Source of the DNA: Anseranas semipalmata
Taxonomy: Eukaryota; Chordata; Aves; Anseriformes; Anseranatidae
Direction of reading: 5' to 3'
Assembly: GCA_013399115.1 (NCBI GenBank)
Contig: VXAA01000920.1
Location: 676,948 to 740,947 of the forward strand
Length of the DNA: 64,000 nucleotides
A program made the translations under genes and the position numbers. The notes under the pieces were generated by a model that ran no database searches, was not told where the DNA came from, and was given only the letters and a program-made list of their open reading frames with translations. Position 1 is the first letter of the stretch; each line of letters begins with the position of its first letter. Below, piece after piece: positions 11,954 through 25,318 of the stretch.

Positions 11954-12284
11954 CATTTCTGCTACAGCTGATTTTCCTTTTTGTACTTCTTTTTCTAATT
12001 CTTCCTTCCTTTTTTTGAAGGATTCAGAACTTTTTGAGAGCTTCTCTTTGGTAGCTGTAAGGTCTTTTAACAGAGTATCCTTCTCTAATTTCACCTGTTG
12101 CAGTTCTGATGTTGCTACTTGCATTTTACAGTCTAATTCCTTGAGTTGTTTACTTGTATCTTTACTTGATTTCTCAAGATTTTGTTTGAGGCTGGCATTT
12201 TCCTCCTCCTGCTTTGAAATTTGCTGTTTTGCTTGTTCAAGGGCCTCAGATTTCTTCTGTAAATCCAGTTTAGTACTAGACATG
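11954..12284 (-). CDS. EEA1: EEA1 exon 19 (coiled coil)
   Basis: 331 bp, phase 2 in, phase 0 out. Acceptor TGTATTTGCAG; donor ATG/gttagt. It starts by completing Leu, then MSSTKLDLQKKSEALEQAKQ; ends EKEVQKGKSAVAEM. More diverged from human than exons 10-16, but the same length and heptad-rich throughout. Confidence 0.95.
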
Positions 12285-12896
12285 CTGCAAATACAAAGCA
12301 AAATAGAGAAAAATAAGATTTTTTTAAATTCTTCTTTACAGGTTCCTTTGTATCATTAAACATCTCTACATAAATATATTAACTGTGGAACTAATTCAAA
12401 GAATACCTTTTTCTTCTAGAACACAGGCATTTGGCTCTTCAATGAAGACATATCAGCAACTCTAAACACTATTTCGAGATGGATTTTTTTTCCTCAAATA
12501 CTGTGAACAGAAACTACCCTTTTGCTGCTTATGCATAAATTGCAAATTAATCTTTGAAAGTTACAGAGCTACGGATATTTAGAGATGGACCTTAGTGCAT
12601 CAAACTGTTTAGATATTTAGCTGACAACAAGCACAGTGAGTAAACTGAAGTGTATTGAATCACAGCAGCCAGTGATTCACATAAGATGATGTGGCAGATG
12701 GAGTCTGCATGGCAGATAAAGTGCAAGAAAACAGGTGGGATATAACTCAGTTCTCATAGCAGAGGGAATACATTACTTTTATCTATGATTTTAGGAAATC
12801 ACAGGAGAGAAGAACAAAATTTCAACTATAGTCCAAACCACTCTAATTTAGCTTTACATCTCACTTGAAAAGTACTATAACAGAGGGTATGCATAC
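12285..12896. other. EEA1 intron 18
   Basis: 0.6-kb AT-rich intron. Nothing recognised. Confidence 0.9.
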
Positions 12897-13036
12897 AGTT
12901 CTCTTTCTGCTTCAAGTTGTTTACTAAGTTCTGCTGTTCGGAGGTCTAATTCTGTAGATTGCTGTCGCTGCTGCTGTAACTCCTGAAGAGCTTGTTCTTT
13001 GCTTGCTTTAGCATCAAGAATGTCAGCTTCAAGTTT
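12897..13036 (-). CDS. EEA1: EEA1 exon 18 (coiled coil)
   Basis: 140 bp, phase 0 in, phase 2 out. Acceptor TTCTATCTCAG; donor AACT/gtatgc. It begins KLEADILDAKASKEQALQEL and ends LSKQLEAERE plus a split Leu codon (CT+C) completed in exon 19. Collinear with human KLEADSLEVKASKEQALQDL. Confidence 0.95.
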
Positions 13037-14757
13037 CTGAGATAGAAAAACAAAAAAGTTAGAGCCATCAGAACACAGCCAATAAAACAAAAATAACAAT
13101 AAAAAGCAGAAGTCGTCCAGTAGTATTTACTGTAAAAAGTCTTTACTGTAGAAAGCAGTCACAGTTCTCACACACTATCTATTTCATTAGTTGGCCATTT
13201 GCCTTTCATTATTTAGTTCCTGCAATTCTTTTGCTCCCCCAGAAGTGAACTATTTTGGTAAAACATTCTGAAATCACCTTTAAATTAAATGCCAAGCAGC
13301 CATTTCACTGCAAAGTAGTAAATAAAGTGCAGAAATCTTTAAAAAGACATACACAGTGCTCAGCTTTGGGGCCAGGTTCTCAGCTACCAAGAAGTGTTTT
13401 TTCAGCAGTTTCAAATGACTGCTGATTTACACATCCCCCAACTCTGCCATTCTTTATAACAACAGACATGAACTACAGCTGTAAAGAAACCCCGTGCTTG
13501 TCTGGAAGAAGGTTTCTTTTGTTTTGTTTTTAGAAGATACTTGTTCATTTATACGGAATACAAAGAACACAGGAGTCCTCAGCAATCGCGCTCTGCTTAG
13601 ACTCTTCAACGCGTTGGCTGTTTTATAGGCACTTCTGCTTTCAAGTAGTGGCCATAAAACAAAATAATCAAGTTTCTCAGAGAAAATTCCTGAGAATTTT
13701 TTTTTTTCCATTTTTCTCTTCTCTCGCTGTCTCTAGTTTTTAATACCACGCACTCAACTGGAATAATCCCAAAGAATGGTGATGACACCAAGATTTTTAC
13801 ACAGAATTGCATTCCTGTTGACAGCATCAACAACCCTGCTCAGTTTCACACTTCAGCTACCAGGGACCTCATAAAATCTTGTGCAAGCAAACAGTGTATT
13901 CCTGCATTTGAGCATTTTTAGCAAAAGAATGAAGAATAAAAACACAAATGAAAGCAGGCAGAAAAGCACATCAACTAGAAAAAACACCCAGCTCACTCTA
14001 GACTGCTGATCTCCCTCAAAACTAATTCTGCATTTCTCCCAAGAAGTCTATATTACATGATTTTATGTACTGTGATTTTGACCGCCAAGAATGCTTAACA
14101 AATATGGAACAAAATGTAAAGCCCAAATCTAAAAACACTGAAGCTTTAGGACTAACTCATATCCTTAATGGAAAACATTAGTATAGCAAAATACAAAAAG
14201 GTTCTGCAAACCTATCAGAATTACGTGCAATTTAAGAGAAAAAACTAAATCCAGCAATGGAATGGAAAACTCAAGATCTAATTAGTGGAAAAATATTTCT
14301 CATACATAAAAATCATGATAAAAAGCCTCCAGAAAGGCCTACTGAAAGGCTTTAGAAATAAATCAAACCAGACAGGTAGTGTTAACTTGGGCTAACCAAT
14401 GTAACACATATTCCCTGGTACTGCTTGTAAAGTGTATAGACTTGGAGACTCTAATTTCAAGAAGTGTTCATGCTCCCTCTCATAGCACTTTCCAGGTAGC
14501 ATAGAGGTTGGTAGAAGCACACATATAGGAAAGTGACAGTGTAAGGGCAACACCCTAAACCTTAGTGTGATATTCTAGCACAGAAGAAGAGAATAGGATT
14601 AAAGGGCAGATCAGGAAACACTGGTGAAAAAGAAAACCTACAGAAGTCATACTGATATAATCCTTTCCCTGTCATTTGAGCCCAGCTTTTATCAACTACT
14701 ACCAAGCAGTGGAGAACATCAGTTGCAGTAAGCTCATATACTGTGCTCAATACAAAC
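13037..14757. other. EEA1 intron 17
   Basis: 1.7-kb AT-rich intron with short homopolymer runs only. Nothing recognised. Confidence 0.9.
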
Positions 14758-14913
14758 CTTAAGCTGTCCCTCTAGCTCTTCAGTCTTCTGTTCTAAATAA
14801 AGACATTGCTCTTTGTACTCTTTGAGATTGGCTTCCAGCTGAGCACAGTATTCCTGCTTATCATTCAGCTTAGCTGTAACCTGATCCAACTGAATGCTGA
14901 CCTTGTTTAACTC
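14758..14913 (-). CDS. EEA1: EEA1 exon 17 (coiled coil)
   Basis: 156 bp, 52 codons, phase 0/0. Acceptor TTTTACCTCAG; donor AAG/gtttgt. It begins ELNKVSIQLDQVTAKLNDKQ and ends LEQKTEELEGQLK; human has ELNKITTQLDQVTAKLQDKQ and LEQKTEELEGQIK. Confidence 0.96.
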
Positions 14914-16119
14914 CTGAGGTAAAATAAAAATAAAAGGGTTGTTAGCTTTTAAATAGCTTCCAGAAATGACTAATGTCCTCTGAACATATGCTTTAAATGA
15001 TTTAACGTGTTGAAATTAAAAAGGAAAATAATGTTTTTTATTCTGAGAGGCAGGAAATTGAGAGGAAAAAACACAAACAAATTCTCTGTGTTAAATATAT
15101 CCCTCTCAAACTTTACAGGCTGTGAGCTAAATCTTAACAAATGTGTTTTAACTTATAAACAGAAGAGGAACTGTATGCAATAAATGCTCAAGATCCTGGA
15201 GTTAATACAGCAATAACTAGAAAGTAATACTACAAAAGCTTACAGAAAATTTAGCTGTTTTCCTGAAATCAAGCACCACTGGAGAGGAAAGCCAGTATCA
15301 TGGGAACAGTAAGCTCTCCATATACTAAAGATGATTTCAAAGCATTTTGTTCAACACAAAACAACACAATTTTTGCAGGAGACATGAACACGTTCACCTA
15401 GTAACCACTAAGATGACAGTTATGTGCAACCTCCTTGCTCTCCAAGCAAGCTGATTTGTTTAATTATTAGTTAATTATGTATTTAATTAATAGTTGCAAA
15501 AAGAGGTCTTCTGTTTATAGCAGTTAATTACATTCCCATCCTAAAAAATAGTGCTCTTAGGAACTGCTGGATATTTCCACTAAGATCACAGCACCATTGA
15601 TTCTAACAATGCAAATATTTGATTCAGCACCTGGTGACATGCTTCACTGGGATTAATGCAAACTAAAACATGCAGTTTTAACTACAACCTTCTGGTTTGT
15701 TTGTCAGTTGGTATGCAGATAATTATTTCTGAATAAAGACATCTGATTTGGAATTTATCTGAATCTGCAATACAAGTTAAGAGTTTCCACTTGTACCCAG
15801 TGCATTCTATAAACTTTTTTTTTTTCATAACATACAGGTAAGAATTAAATTGTACCCCAATATGAAAATTTAGATCCTAAACCATAGCCAAAAACACAGC
15901 AAGGATTGGATTCCCAGGTAAATTCTTTATGCCACAAAATGTATGTGGTCCAGATTACAGCAAAAAGAACTGAATATATATCACATGGTCAAAATATCCT
16001 AAATTACTATTTTCCAATGCATAGTCACATGCTTATTTAGCTTGTAAACAGACTATTCTTAGGTTTGTAAGTAGATTTTTATGTAACATGGAAACTTTAT
16101 GTTTTATGTTGCTCGTAAC
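14914..16119. other. EEA1 intron 16
   Basis: 1.2-kb AT-rich intron. A (TTAATTA)-rich patch near 15460-15495. Nothing else recognised. Confidence 0.9.
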
Positions 16120-16233
16120 CTGTTGTTTATCTTGCAATGCGTGCTGAGCAGTGTCCAGATGATTCTGAAGGTCCGCTCTTTGAGCGGCTTTTGATGCTTC
16201 GGCTGAAAGCAGCAATTCGGTTTTTGCTTTTAC
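16120..16233 (-). CDS. EEA1: EEA1 exon 16 (coiled coil)
   Basis: 114 bp, 38 codons, phase 0/0. Acceptor TGTCTTTCAG; donor CAG/gttacg. It reads VKAKTELLLSAEASKAAQRA, then DLQNHLDTAQHALQDKQQ, matching human IKAKTELLLSAEAAKTAQRA. Confidence 0.97.
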
Positions 16234-17652
16234 CTGAAAGACAAATTGTACTTCACTAAAACATTTATTTTACTGCTTTTAATTTCTTTTTATATTCATC
16301 ATTAAGTTTAACGGTAAAATCAGTAGTTTTCATGTGCTAATTAAAAATAAAAGAAGACATTTTTTCAAACATTAGAAAATAATCAGGATGTTAAGACACA
16401 GTTAGCTCTTTCTTTGAGATAAAACCAAACCAACCAAACAAACAACAACAAAAAAAAAACAGCCCCACCCATTTTCCTTCAGGAAAATATTTTTACGTAC
16501 AAGCAAGGAACAATGGAATAGACTTACTGCATTCACACTCATGCGTACCTTGATAACCTCAACCTACACGCACATAAAATTGTTAAAAGCAAAAAAGAAA
16601 AAGAAACAAGTAAAACATGCTTCCACACATATACTATCTTTCTCCATTCCTATCTGCATGTCAGGGAGCAACTCTCCACTCTTTCTACAATACCCAGCTA
16701 GCTAAATTGATAAGGCATGTATGAATGCTGTTGGTGCATAGAGGCAATACTCAGGGTCACCGGCTACTGCTGTTTGCTATTTTTCTCCCTAACAGCAATG
16801 TTACTTCTCTGAAGACTGTAAGAAAGTTCACATTGCCTGAAAAAGCAGTTGCAACAGGCCATTGCTTACTCAGTTCTAGTACTGAAGTCTTGTTGAAAAA
16901 CTGCCCAGATATTGTAGCAAAGCCCAGCAAAAACATCAGAGCTACATCAGAAGAAGTTACCAGACCTGAGAAAATGAGTAACACTAATTAAAAAGACATC
17001 ACAGTGTATTAATCCAACAACAGTAGTAGGTACTCCAAGCGTACCAAGCTAAGAACATAATAGTTGCCAAACTTACGAACAATTGTTGTTTATTCTTTGT
17101 GATACCTGAACATAATTAGCCAATTTTAGCTTAAGCGGCACTTAGTGGGAGAGTCCACGATGAGTCCATACCGGGGAATTTCCTTGTTTAGTTCAATTAA
17201 ATTGACAACAAGACAGCCTGCAAAATTTTTGTTTTTGATAAAAGTCACCTGCATAGGAGGCTTCTTCTAGGCAAGAGCAAGATCTTAATGACTCTAGTGC
17301 ACGGAATCCAGGACTGGTAAAAGGAGTTTTTTGGATGATTAACCATTATTAATACAAAAAAGATGCTCAAGGACAAATTTTCCCAACTTGATAATGAACT
17401 CCTACCACCACCACCAAAACACATCCACCCAGTAAAGAAGGAAAACAAACAAACAAACAAAAAAACAACTTGCCACCTATTCCTATTCTGAATCCTCTTA
17501 CATGTTCCTCGTGTTTACCTGCCTTATTCTACTTCATTTGTCTGTTAGTAGAAACATGCAATTTTTCCCAAATTGCTTTGTACGTTCTCTGTAGAGAATA
17601 CAGAAATCACAAAGAGGATTTATCATCACCAGGCAGTATAGAGTTCCATTAC
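16234..17652. other. EEA1 intron 15
   Basis: 1.4-kb AT-rich intron with short (CAAA)n tracts near 16427-16460 and 17445-17465. Nothing else recognised. Confidence 0.9.
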
Positions 17653-17853
17653 CTGTACATCAAGTTGTGATACTTTCTCTTTACTTTCATTTAGCTGGCT
17701 GCTCAGCTCAGTGATGTTTGCTTCCAGGGAGAGCACACGGTCTTGAGCAGCTCTTAGATGTGCCTTCTGCTCCTGCACTTGCTCATGCAAATTCTCTTGG
17801 GCTTGTTTATGACTTTCTGATTGATTCTTCAGCTTCTCTGTCAGCTGAGTTAC
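17653..17853 (-). CDS. EEA1: EEA1 exon 15 (coiled coil)
   Basis: 201 bp, 67 codons, phase 0/0. Acceptor TTCACTACAG; donor CAG/gtaatg. It begins VTQLTEKLKNQSESHKQAQE; later KAHLRAAQDRVLSLEANITE and SQLNESKEKVSQLDVQ. Collinear with human. Confidence 0.97.
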
Positions 17854-18417
17854 CTGTAGTGAAAAAAGGAGGAAAATAGAAGACTGGAATAGGATGACCA
17901 AAAAAAGTCATAAACCTTCTGAATTCTAGGGCATCTTATCACGGCTTTGGAGTCCCAACTTCAACTATTACAATAAAGCTATATTGTATCAGAGTTTGAA
18001 TAGGGTACCAGTGGAAAATGGAAGCGGAAGTGACTGGTTAATATAGCCTTACTGTAACAAAACCAACACAATGAAGAAACAACAGACTGAATTTTGGTGT
18101 TGAAAGCATGAATTAAACCTCTTTTTAAAAACAAGAGAAAAAAATATGTATACAATGTTTGTATATGTATGTATACAATCTTTTTAAGCATATACTGCCA
18201 GCATATCTACAGATGAAACATCTAGGAATTCCTTCCTTGCTATCAGCAAAGAGGTCACCAAAACACATATACTGTGAAATTTAAGTAAGAACATCAAAGT
18301 ATCAAAGAAACAGCAAAGTATAGAAAAGACCAATGCCATATTTAATGAGACAGAAATAAAGGAAATAAGATACAATAATGAGAAAGATAGAAAAGAAATA
18401 GGTCTCCGAGTTCTTAC
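17854..18417. other. EEA1 intron 14
   Basis: 0.56-kb AT-rich intron with a short imperfect (TATGTATACAAT) repeat near 18146-18180. Confidence 0.88.
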
Positions 18418-18621
18418 CTGTATTTGCAATGCATGATTTTTCTCTTGTAGCTGGTTAAGAACTGCGGTTTCTCCTTCACCGGCTTGAATTTTTGCATACA
18501 AGTCCTCTCTTTCCTTTTCAAGTAGAGAGATGTTTTCCTTACTCTTTTGAAGCAAGGCCTCAAGATTTTGAATTTTTTGGTCCTTATCTCCAATTTGTCG
18601 TAGTACTTGCTCCAAATCATT
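18418..18621 (-). CDS. EEA1: EEA1 exon 14 (coiled coil)
   Basis: 204 bp, 68 codons, phase 0/0. Acceptor ATTTTCTAG; strong donor CAG/gtaaga. It begins NDLEQVLRQIGDKDQKIQNL and continues EALLQKSKENISLLEKERED and LYAKIQAGEGETAVLNQLQE, identical to human over most of its length. Confidence 0.97.
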
Positions 18622-18852
18622 CTAGAAAATCGCATAATAGCTTCCTTAATTATAGCGACCTTAGAAGTTATTCCTAATGCATAAAATGTTGGATAAATTT
18701 ATTAAACACCCTCTGTATACTCTGTTCTAGATTTACATATTAAATTATTGAAACTAGTATAAAGTCACAAAAGCCACTTTTACAGAGAAAATGCATTGAA
18801 AGTAATGAAATCCTGAAATACACTTTCACATGAAGATATATAACTAAGTTAC

Positions 18853-18972
18853 CTGGGCTTCTCGTAGCTTTGATGTTGTGTTTTGTTGAAGTGTCTGCTG
18901 TTCCTGGTGCTGCTGTTTTGCCTTATCTAATTGATGTTGCAATTCTGTGGAATTTGCCACTTTTTCCTTTAG
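18853..18972 (-). CDS. EEA1: EEA1 exon 13 (coiled coil)
   Basis: 120 bp, 40 codons, phase 0/0. Acceptor TTTTTTCCCTAG; donor CAG/gtaact. It begins LKEKVANSTELQHQLDKAKQ and ends TTSKLREAQ, matching human LKEKVTNSTELQHQLDKTKQ and TTAKLREAQ. Gln-rich middle. Confidence 0.97.
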
Positions 18973-19965
18973 CTAGGGAAAAAAAAAAAAGACTAATGAG
19001 TGAACAAGCACCACTCAGTATTTCAATAGCGCTCAATGTTTATTCTAGTGCCAGAAGAGTTACTCTAAACAGGAATATTTGAAAATTGATATAAAAATAG
19101 AAGTGTGTGATGCTAAGTTAAAGAATCAAAACCTAACCAAAGCATTCCTTATTATTAATTGGTGAGATCCTATATCATAAGCGAGAACTATGACACTATT
19201 AGACATATATGTATTTTAGTTCTCAAAAATATAAAAGATAAATATTTTAGTATGTTTTTTTCCAACAGGTATTAAGATATAACATGACCGATAATATAGA
19301 TACCTGTAAAACAGCATTATTATTATTATTATTAGCAGTTTTAGTAGCAACTTCAGTTTAGTAGTCTCTCCACTTTTATACTGGTCAAGGCTTTACAAAT
19401 TAGCTACAGAAAAGCTTCAGAGCTTTGACAACATACCACTCAGATATTTGGCCAATCCCCATAGAGGAAGCAGAAAATCAGCAGCATATACAAGATGTTC
19501 ATTAAAATAAATGAAAATTAATAAAACAAGATATTTCTACCCATCCACCCCACACAGTTTATTAACTATCAATGACCTGCTGTGCCAGGCTCACTTTTTG
19601 TTCATGCGGGGTTTTATCCCGCAACAATATCTATACACAAAACGTTATCCATATGGGCTTAAGTGCACCTTTGCCTTTCTTTCATACAATCCTTACGCAA
19701 AGCTCATAAATGCAAAAGCAAGATCTTTCATTCATCTCTAAAGCACCATGAACATACATGCATGAGATGAGCATTTAGCCTTACAAAATCTGTAATGCAA
19801 ATGGTATTTAGGCAGATTTTGACAATTTCGCTGTAAGATTTCAACAACGTTAGTCAAATGAGATTCCCATAAGTACAAATTTTATAAACCACAACACAAC
19901 AACATGAGTATATACAGGCTATTATCAGAAACAGCATAAATCAGAGCCTGCAGAAAATGCCCTAC
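18973..19965. other. EEA1 intron 12
   Basis: 1.0-kb AT-rich intron containing a (TTA)n repeat at about 19316-19335. Nothing else recognised. Confidence 0.9.
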
Positions 19966-20115
19966 CTGCTCTTCAGCACGAGAAAGCTTTAATTGCAGAT
20001 CAGCCACCTGCTGTTCTTTGTCCATCAACTTTTCACTAGAGAGCTGCCTCTGTTCCTTAAGCCGCCCATGTGCTTCCCCTAGCTGGCGCTCTGTTTCTAG
20101 AAGTTTACTGTGCAA
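19966..20115 (-). CDS. EEA1: EEA1 exon 12 (coiled coil)
   Basis: 150 bp, 50 codons, phase 0/0. Acceptor TTTTCCAG; donor CAG/gtaggg. It reads LHSKLLETERQLGEAHGRLK, then EQRQLSSEKLMDKEQQVADL and QLKLSRAEEQ; essentially identical to human. Confidence 0.97.
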
Positions 20116-23100
20116 CTGGAAAATAAATAAATAAATAAATTTTTCAGTCATTCTTTAGCCAACAGTCCTGTATTTTAGACTCACTTTGTGCCATGTTTGA
20201 CATAAATTTTCATTACCTAGATTAAAACAACTACATGAACTCCTGAATTCATGCATGTACATCATATAGCTCAGAAACACAAGTCAGATCAAAGAACAGC
20301 ATCAACTACACAAGCATAAACAAATATTCAAAGTAGTAGGTAAGAGGGACCCAGAAAAATCCTCATTTATCTACAGAAGCCCTTCCATATGAGTTCCAGA
20401 GATTTAACAGAAAAACAAATAGGGTAATCCTTCTAATACATAAGGACTATAATGGAAAATAGCAATGCTTAGAGCAATCTCATCTTACATCTCTGTCGTC
20501 TAGATCCAGTGGCAGAAACACCGTGCCTTTACCTGCTGCACTGGCTCCAGCAATCCACTGTTCTGCATTGCTGGACTAGTAAGAGTTGTTAGTTAGATCT
20601 AAGTATATCAATGCCATTCATTTTCTGCTGAGAAGACATACATGAACCTTCACTGTAGGGTACACAGTAACTTGGGTGGCTTATATTCCAGCATCTCCCA
20701 GCAGCAGAGAGTAAGTAGGGGATGTGTTCTTCCAGCTGGACATAAACCGCTGGACATAAAATATTTAGACTATTTTGGGGGTCATCAAAAGCAGTACTGC
20801 ACCATTGTCAAAGTGCAAGAATGGCCTTATACAATTCACTGTTAGGAAAAGCTTGCTCCATAAAATTAACTTTTGTTCCCTTTGGGTTACCTCCTGCCTA
20901 CTTCTACATTAACACATTTATGGATACACAAATGAATTTTCAACTTAACGCAAAAACAAGGAGTGAATCAGACCCTGCAGCACAGCAAGAAGTTTCTACA
21001 GCTGTCAGAATTAATGAAGCTTGGTTTCCTATTAATTTAGGTCCAAGACCTTTGTACCATTCACCTTTACCTCCAGGCCCTCCCTTTGATATTCCTAAAC
21101 CCTTTTCATACCTACCTTAAACTCTTATTAATACCTAGGCAAAAGGCAGCATGACCTTGTTGCTCACTGCAAGCTACCACTTGTTGACTGGCTGGCCATA
21201 TATGCACAACAGCTGGCTGCCTAGCGGGACAGAAAAAAGGAACAGGACTTTTGATAACATTAAATCTCCCCCCCAGGCATGGAGGGGGTGAGACATGAAC
21301 ATAAGTCTCTCTCCTTCACTCAGCTGTTTGTTTCCACAAAAATTTAACACTGATGAACCTAATGCTGAAGACCTTTGGATCATCTGTCAAAATTAGCAGA
21401 AGGTATTAAACAGTGAAAAAGTTATAGGGGATGGAGACAGAGAAACAAATTTGTCTATATGTCCACAACCACAAACACTGTGAATGAAAAGCTGTTTGGC
21501 ACATGGCTGAGATGCTGATTGTTAACTGAGACTGCACAGCTAAGAGAGGTAGAAAAAAGAGGAAGGACAGGGCATGGAAAGAGACCATACCAGTAATCAA
21601 GAACACTTGTCTTTTTCTGCAGGAATCACTAAATTATTAATACTTCCTCACTAAAAATATGAACAAGAGCTGAGGAAAAAAATCTAACAAAGAAAAGGTG
21701 CAACGAGATGGCTACAGAATTCATGGTTATGCTGATACTGAGAGAGAATATTTGGAAAGGAGGAAATCAGCAAACAACATTTTACAAAAGTCACTTTTAC
21801 TGCAGGTACACTAAGAAATAATTTGCATCAGTCAATAAGTTAACAGATACTCTAAGACTGTTAAGTTATGGATGCTATTATGTGTTTTAAATTGTTCCTG
21901 GCCATATATGCAAGTTATAAACCTACTGACCTCCAAAAAAGGTAACAGCCATTAATCACCAATAATTTCTCTAGTAGGTCATTTATAAAACATAAGGGTG
22001 CTTATAAAGCCTTGTAATTTTTTTGCCCTTGTAAAATACTTGAACAAAATACTTACGCTATATGACATTCTCGTTTACTTTCACAAAAAATAAACTTGCA
22101 AAAGCAAAGTACGTTACATGTCTAATGACATTCATGAGGATCTGAAGTTAAGTATTTTTTTAAGGTCTTTAAGTAAACAGAACCATAAAATCCATAAAAC
22201 TTTTATTACAGAATACAAAAATCAGATTTAGCTATAAAGAAAAAAATATTTAGACTTTAAAAGATACAAACTTGAAAAGATTCAAATTTTCCTCAAAAAC
22301 AGCAACAGTACATATTAGCAGCTAACACTTCTTCAAGACCAAAGGAGTCCTTATTTTCCTCTGCAAGCCTCTTTCCATTGCAGTGCTGGAACCAACACCA
22401 TCATCAGAGCTTCCTTCCATTGTGAAGATCACTTCCTTCAGGTCACCCAAATTCTAAAATATACAAACTTAACCAGTGCTCAGAGACGGGCACATACAAC
22501 TGAAAAACTATTCCATCTTTTCAGAAAAAAAAATGCATCTCACCTCTTCCTGTTATTCAGAGAAGAATCAAAATACAGGTCTGCTTTGCTTGAAGATATA
22601 TCAACTTTCTTAAGATATATCAACCATTACTTAAGCCAGTTATCTTGTGAGCAATGACAATTGCTCAGGGAAGACTGGGGGATAAAAATTGGTAACATTC
22701 AGAGAATCCCAGCTGCTGGCTAGAACAGCAGTCAGGTGGGTCAGCACTTTGCAGTAGTACATCAGCACCAGGACCTGCATCTGTCTAAGTGATTTTTGAG
22801 AAGATGGCAAAGGTTCTTTGAAAATGTGGTTTGACTAAATACCTCTGTATCTGTCTTCATAAAAAGCATTTCATTGTGTCAACGTAAGCTATTAGACTAC
22901 ATGTGTAAAATGGTAATTCCACTGAAGTATTATGTGAACAAATAAGAGAAATTTAGTTTCTCCATGATAACAGTTACTTGTTTGGAAGGAGAGAGAGGAA
23001 GAGAAACTTTTGCTTGGTTTCATTCCTAATTTGACACCATGTGTGAACAGCTTCTTTTCTCAACTGTTCTTTTACAACACAATTCTAAAACACACCCTGA

Positions 23101-24979
23101 GATCCAGCAGCTTGTTCAGGTTTTCTTGATTAGACTGACTTCCTTCCCACTGGTATCCCTGGAGAACACACGAAGCCTGCACTTCCTTTCATAGGAATTC
23201 ATTCAGCCATGCATCATTCAATCTTTCTTCATCTGCTCACCTCAAAAATCTTTCCCGAAAATGTCCTAACAATCTGAAGCCAGATTTCAGCTCTAATTCT
23301 TGGCTTTGTTTCTGAAGCTTGCGTATGTGTTGCCCGGACAGACCGAGCCAGTTTTACGAAACAAAGATTCCTAAGCAGATGACTAATATAACTCTCTCTC
23401 CCTTCCCCCACTAAAAAAAGACTGATGGGAGAAGGAGAGACATTTGGGGGATGTAATAAATACATAAATGAAGTTTTGACAAGCCACCATCCTTCCAAAA
23501 CAAACTATACATGCACAGCTTGCAATTTAATCTATTTCCTACTTTGACAAAGGGTTGAAAACTGAGAAACACTCACTTTAAAGTAATAAAGTCATAGCAA
23601 AAGATTAAAATGAAATGCATCATCCTAAAAAAAGAATGGATTTTTTTTCCCATCTTAGAACTGGACGTTACTCCTGATGCGCACATATTTCTCCAGTCTA
23701 ATATATTACTCCCCAAGACACTAGATAAAACTGAGTTAAACCACAAAAGTCAGTATGCTCAATGTTGTATGAAAGTCTTGCTTCCATAACTCATTGTACA
23801 CAGCAGAACAATATGCAGATGGTGGCAGCATGTATGTTTGGGTGTTCTCATAGCTATAGTCAACATAAAGAGAAGGTGTTTGTGGAGACATGCAAGGGAA
23901 GCAACATTAAGACTTTATATTATCCCTACTCTTCACACTAAGTAATCTCTACTGCATTCACTATTCAATTTTAAAACAAATCAAGCACTGTTCAATTATA
24001 ATGTAAAAAGAGGACTTTCACTTTTCTCAAACTTCCTATGAAGTAGTTTCACTTCAAGCAGTAATCTTACTACTTCTGATACTCTACTTGATTTTTTTCT
24101 CATAGCCTCAACATATTATAGATTCAGCTACCTTACTGAACCACAATAAGTAACCTTGCAGACTTCTTAGGAGTTGTCTATTACCATATTTCCCATGGAA
24201 ACTCAATATTCTGGGTTGCGTTCTCATTTGACAATACTTCCCTTATTTCAGGGAATTTTATGCCTTTTGCATCAATAAAAAAAGGGGAGGGAAAAAGCTG
24301 GAGGATGAAGAAAGAGATCATTTAACACTGTAAGAGAAGGAGAGTGGACAAGAAATTTGTTTCACTAAATAAATTATTATAAATATATAAATAAATAAAT
24401 TTATTCACATACAAAAAAAAGTCATGTAAACTCTCAGAACACGAGAAATAAACTACAAAGCTTATGTGGGCTCATTCAACCTTAATCTTCAAAACTGAAA
24501 GGTATCTGTATAAAGAGAGTTTGACAGAAGAGTTCCAGGTAAATAGATCAGAATTATTAAGTCTAGTTTCTCTTTCAGAAAAAGGAGAATTATACTACAG
24601 ATAGACAGATGTTATATTAGTATTCCCAGAAGTAAAAATGTAAAAAGGTGGTTGGAATTGTAGATCTCACTGAGTTTGATTGTGCCACAGGGGCTACAGC
24701 TGTGCTCATTTGCCCTTGATGAGAGTTTGGGTCTATCAAAAGGATTCAGATATAATGACATACAAACACCAAAGACTTTCAGCACTCTTATCACAGGCTC
24801 TTCTTTTTGCCTGTTCTCTTTTTTCTTCTCTAAGGAGAAGAAGTGATTTATTCAAACACCCGTTAGCTACCTGTGTTCTCCCCTTCAACAAGGAAAAGCA
24901 CAGTTAAATAAAACCTAATGGGATGGTTTAAAGAACGGTCCTAATAGGATGATGGTCTAGGAGGTTTAAGGGCCCTTAC
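20116..24979. other. EEA1 intron 11
   Basis: 4.9-kb AT-rich intron. (AAAT)n tract at about 20120-20142 adjoining the exon 12 acceptor and an AT-rich (AAAT)n patch near 24366-24402. No transposon or second gene recognised. A 100-residue open frame on the plus strand at 20821-21120 has no recognisable relatives. Confidence 0.85.
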
Positions 24980-25318
24980 CTGACTGAGCTCACCCTGGAG
25001 CTGCAGGCCATACTGTTCTTTTTCCTCCCTCTGCTGCTGGAGCTGTTTACATTCTGCCTTGAGATGCTGGTACTTTGTCTCTACTTCGGACAATTCTTCT
25101 TTAAGCTTCTGGCTTGCTTCTCCCTTCTCACCAAGCTCTGTCTGTAATCTCTGTATCGAGGCTTCAGATGCAGACAGCTTTGCCTGAAGCTGTTGGCAGT
25201 CCAGGTCCTTCTGGTGAAAGCTTGCCTGCACATTCTTTTTACTCACAGATATCTCATCATGTTTTTCTTCTAGCTGGCTGTATTCCTGCTCTTTCTTCAG
25301 CAGCTTCTCAGTCAGACT
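24980..25318 (-). CDS. EEA1: EEA1 exon 11 (coiled coil, longest exon here)
   Basis: 339 bp, 113 codons, phase 0/0. Acceptor CTGTTTGTAG; strong donor CAG/gtaagg. It starts SLTEKLLKKEQEYSQLEEKH. Central landmarks are HQKDLDCQQLQ, GEKGEASQKLKEELSEVETK and QLQQQREEKEQYGLQLQ, each with a direct human counterpart. Confidence 0.97.

Noticed and set aside
12875..12896. Readthrough residues after exon 18 (and similar tails after other exons)
   Set aside because: They are intron sequence past a GT donor; the next exon restores the human-like sequence in the right phase.
20821..21120. Plus-strand 100-residue frame with a Pro-rich end
   Set aside because: No recognised relatives, no splice or promoter context, within EEA1 intron 11; length is possible by chance.
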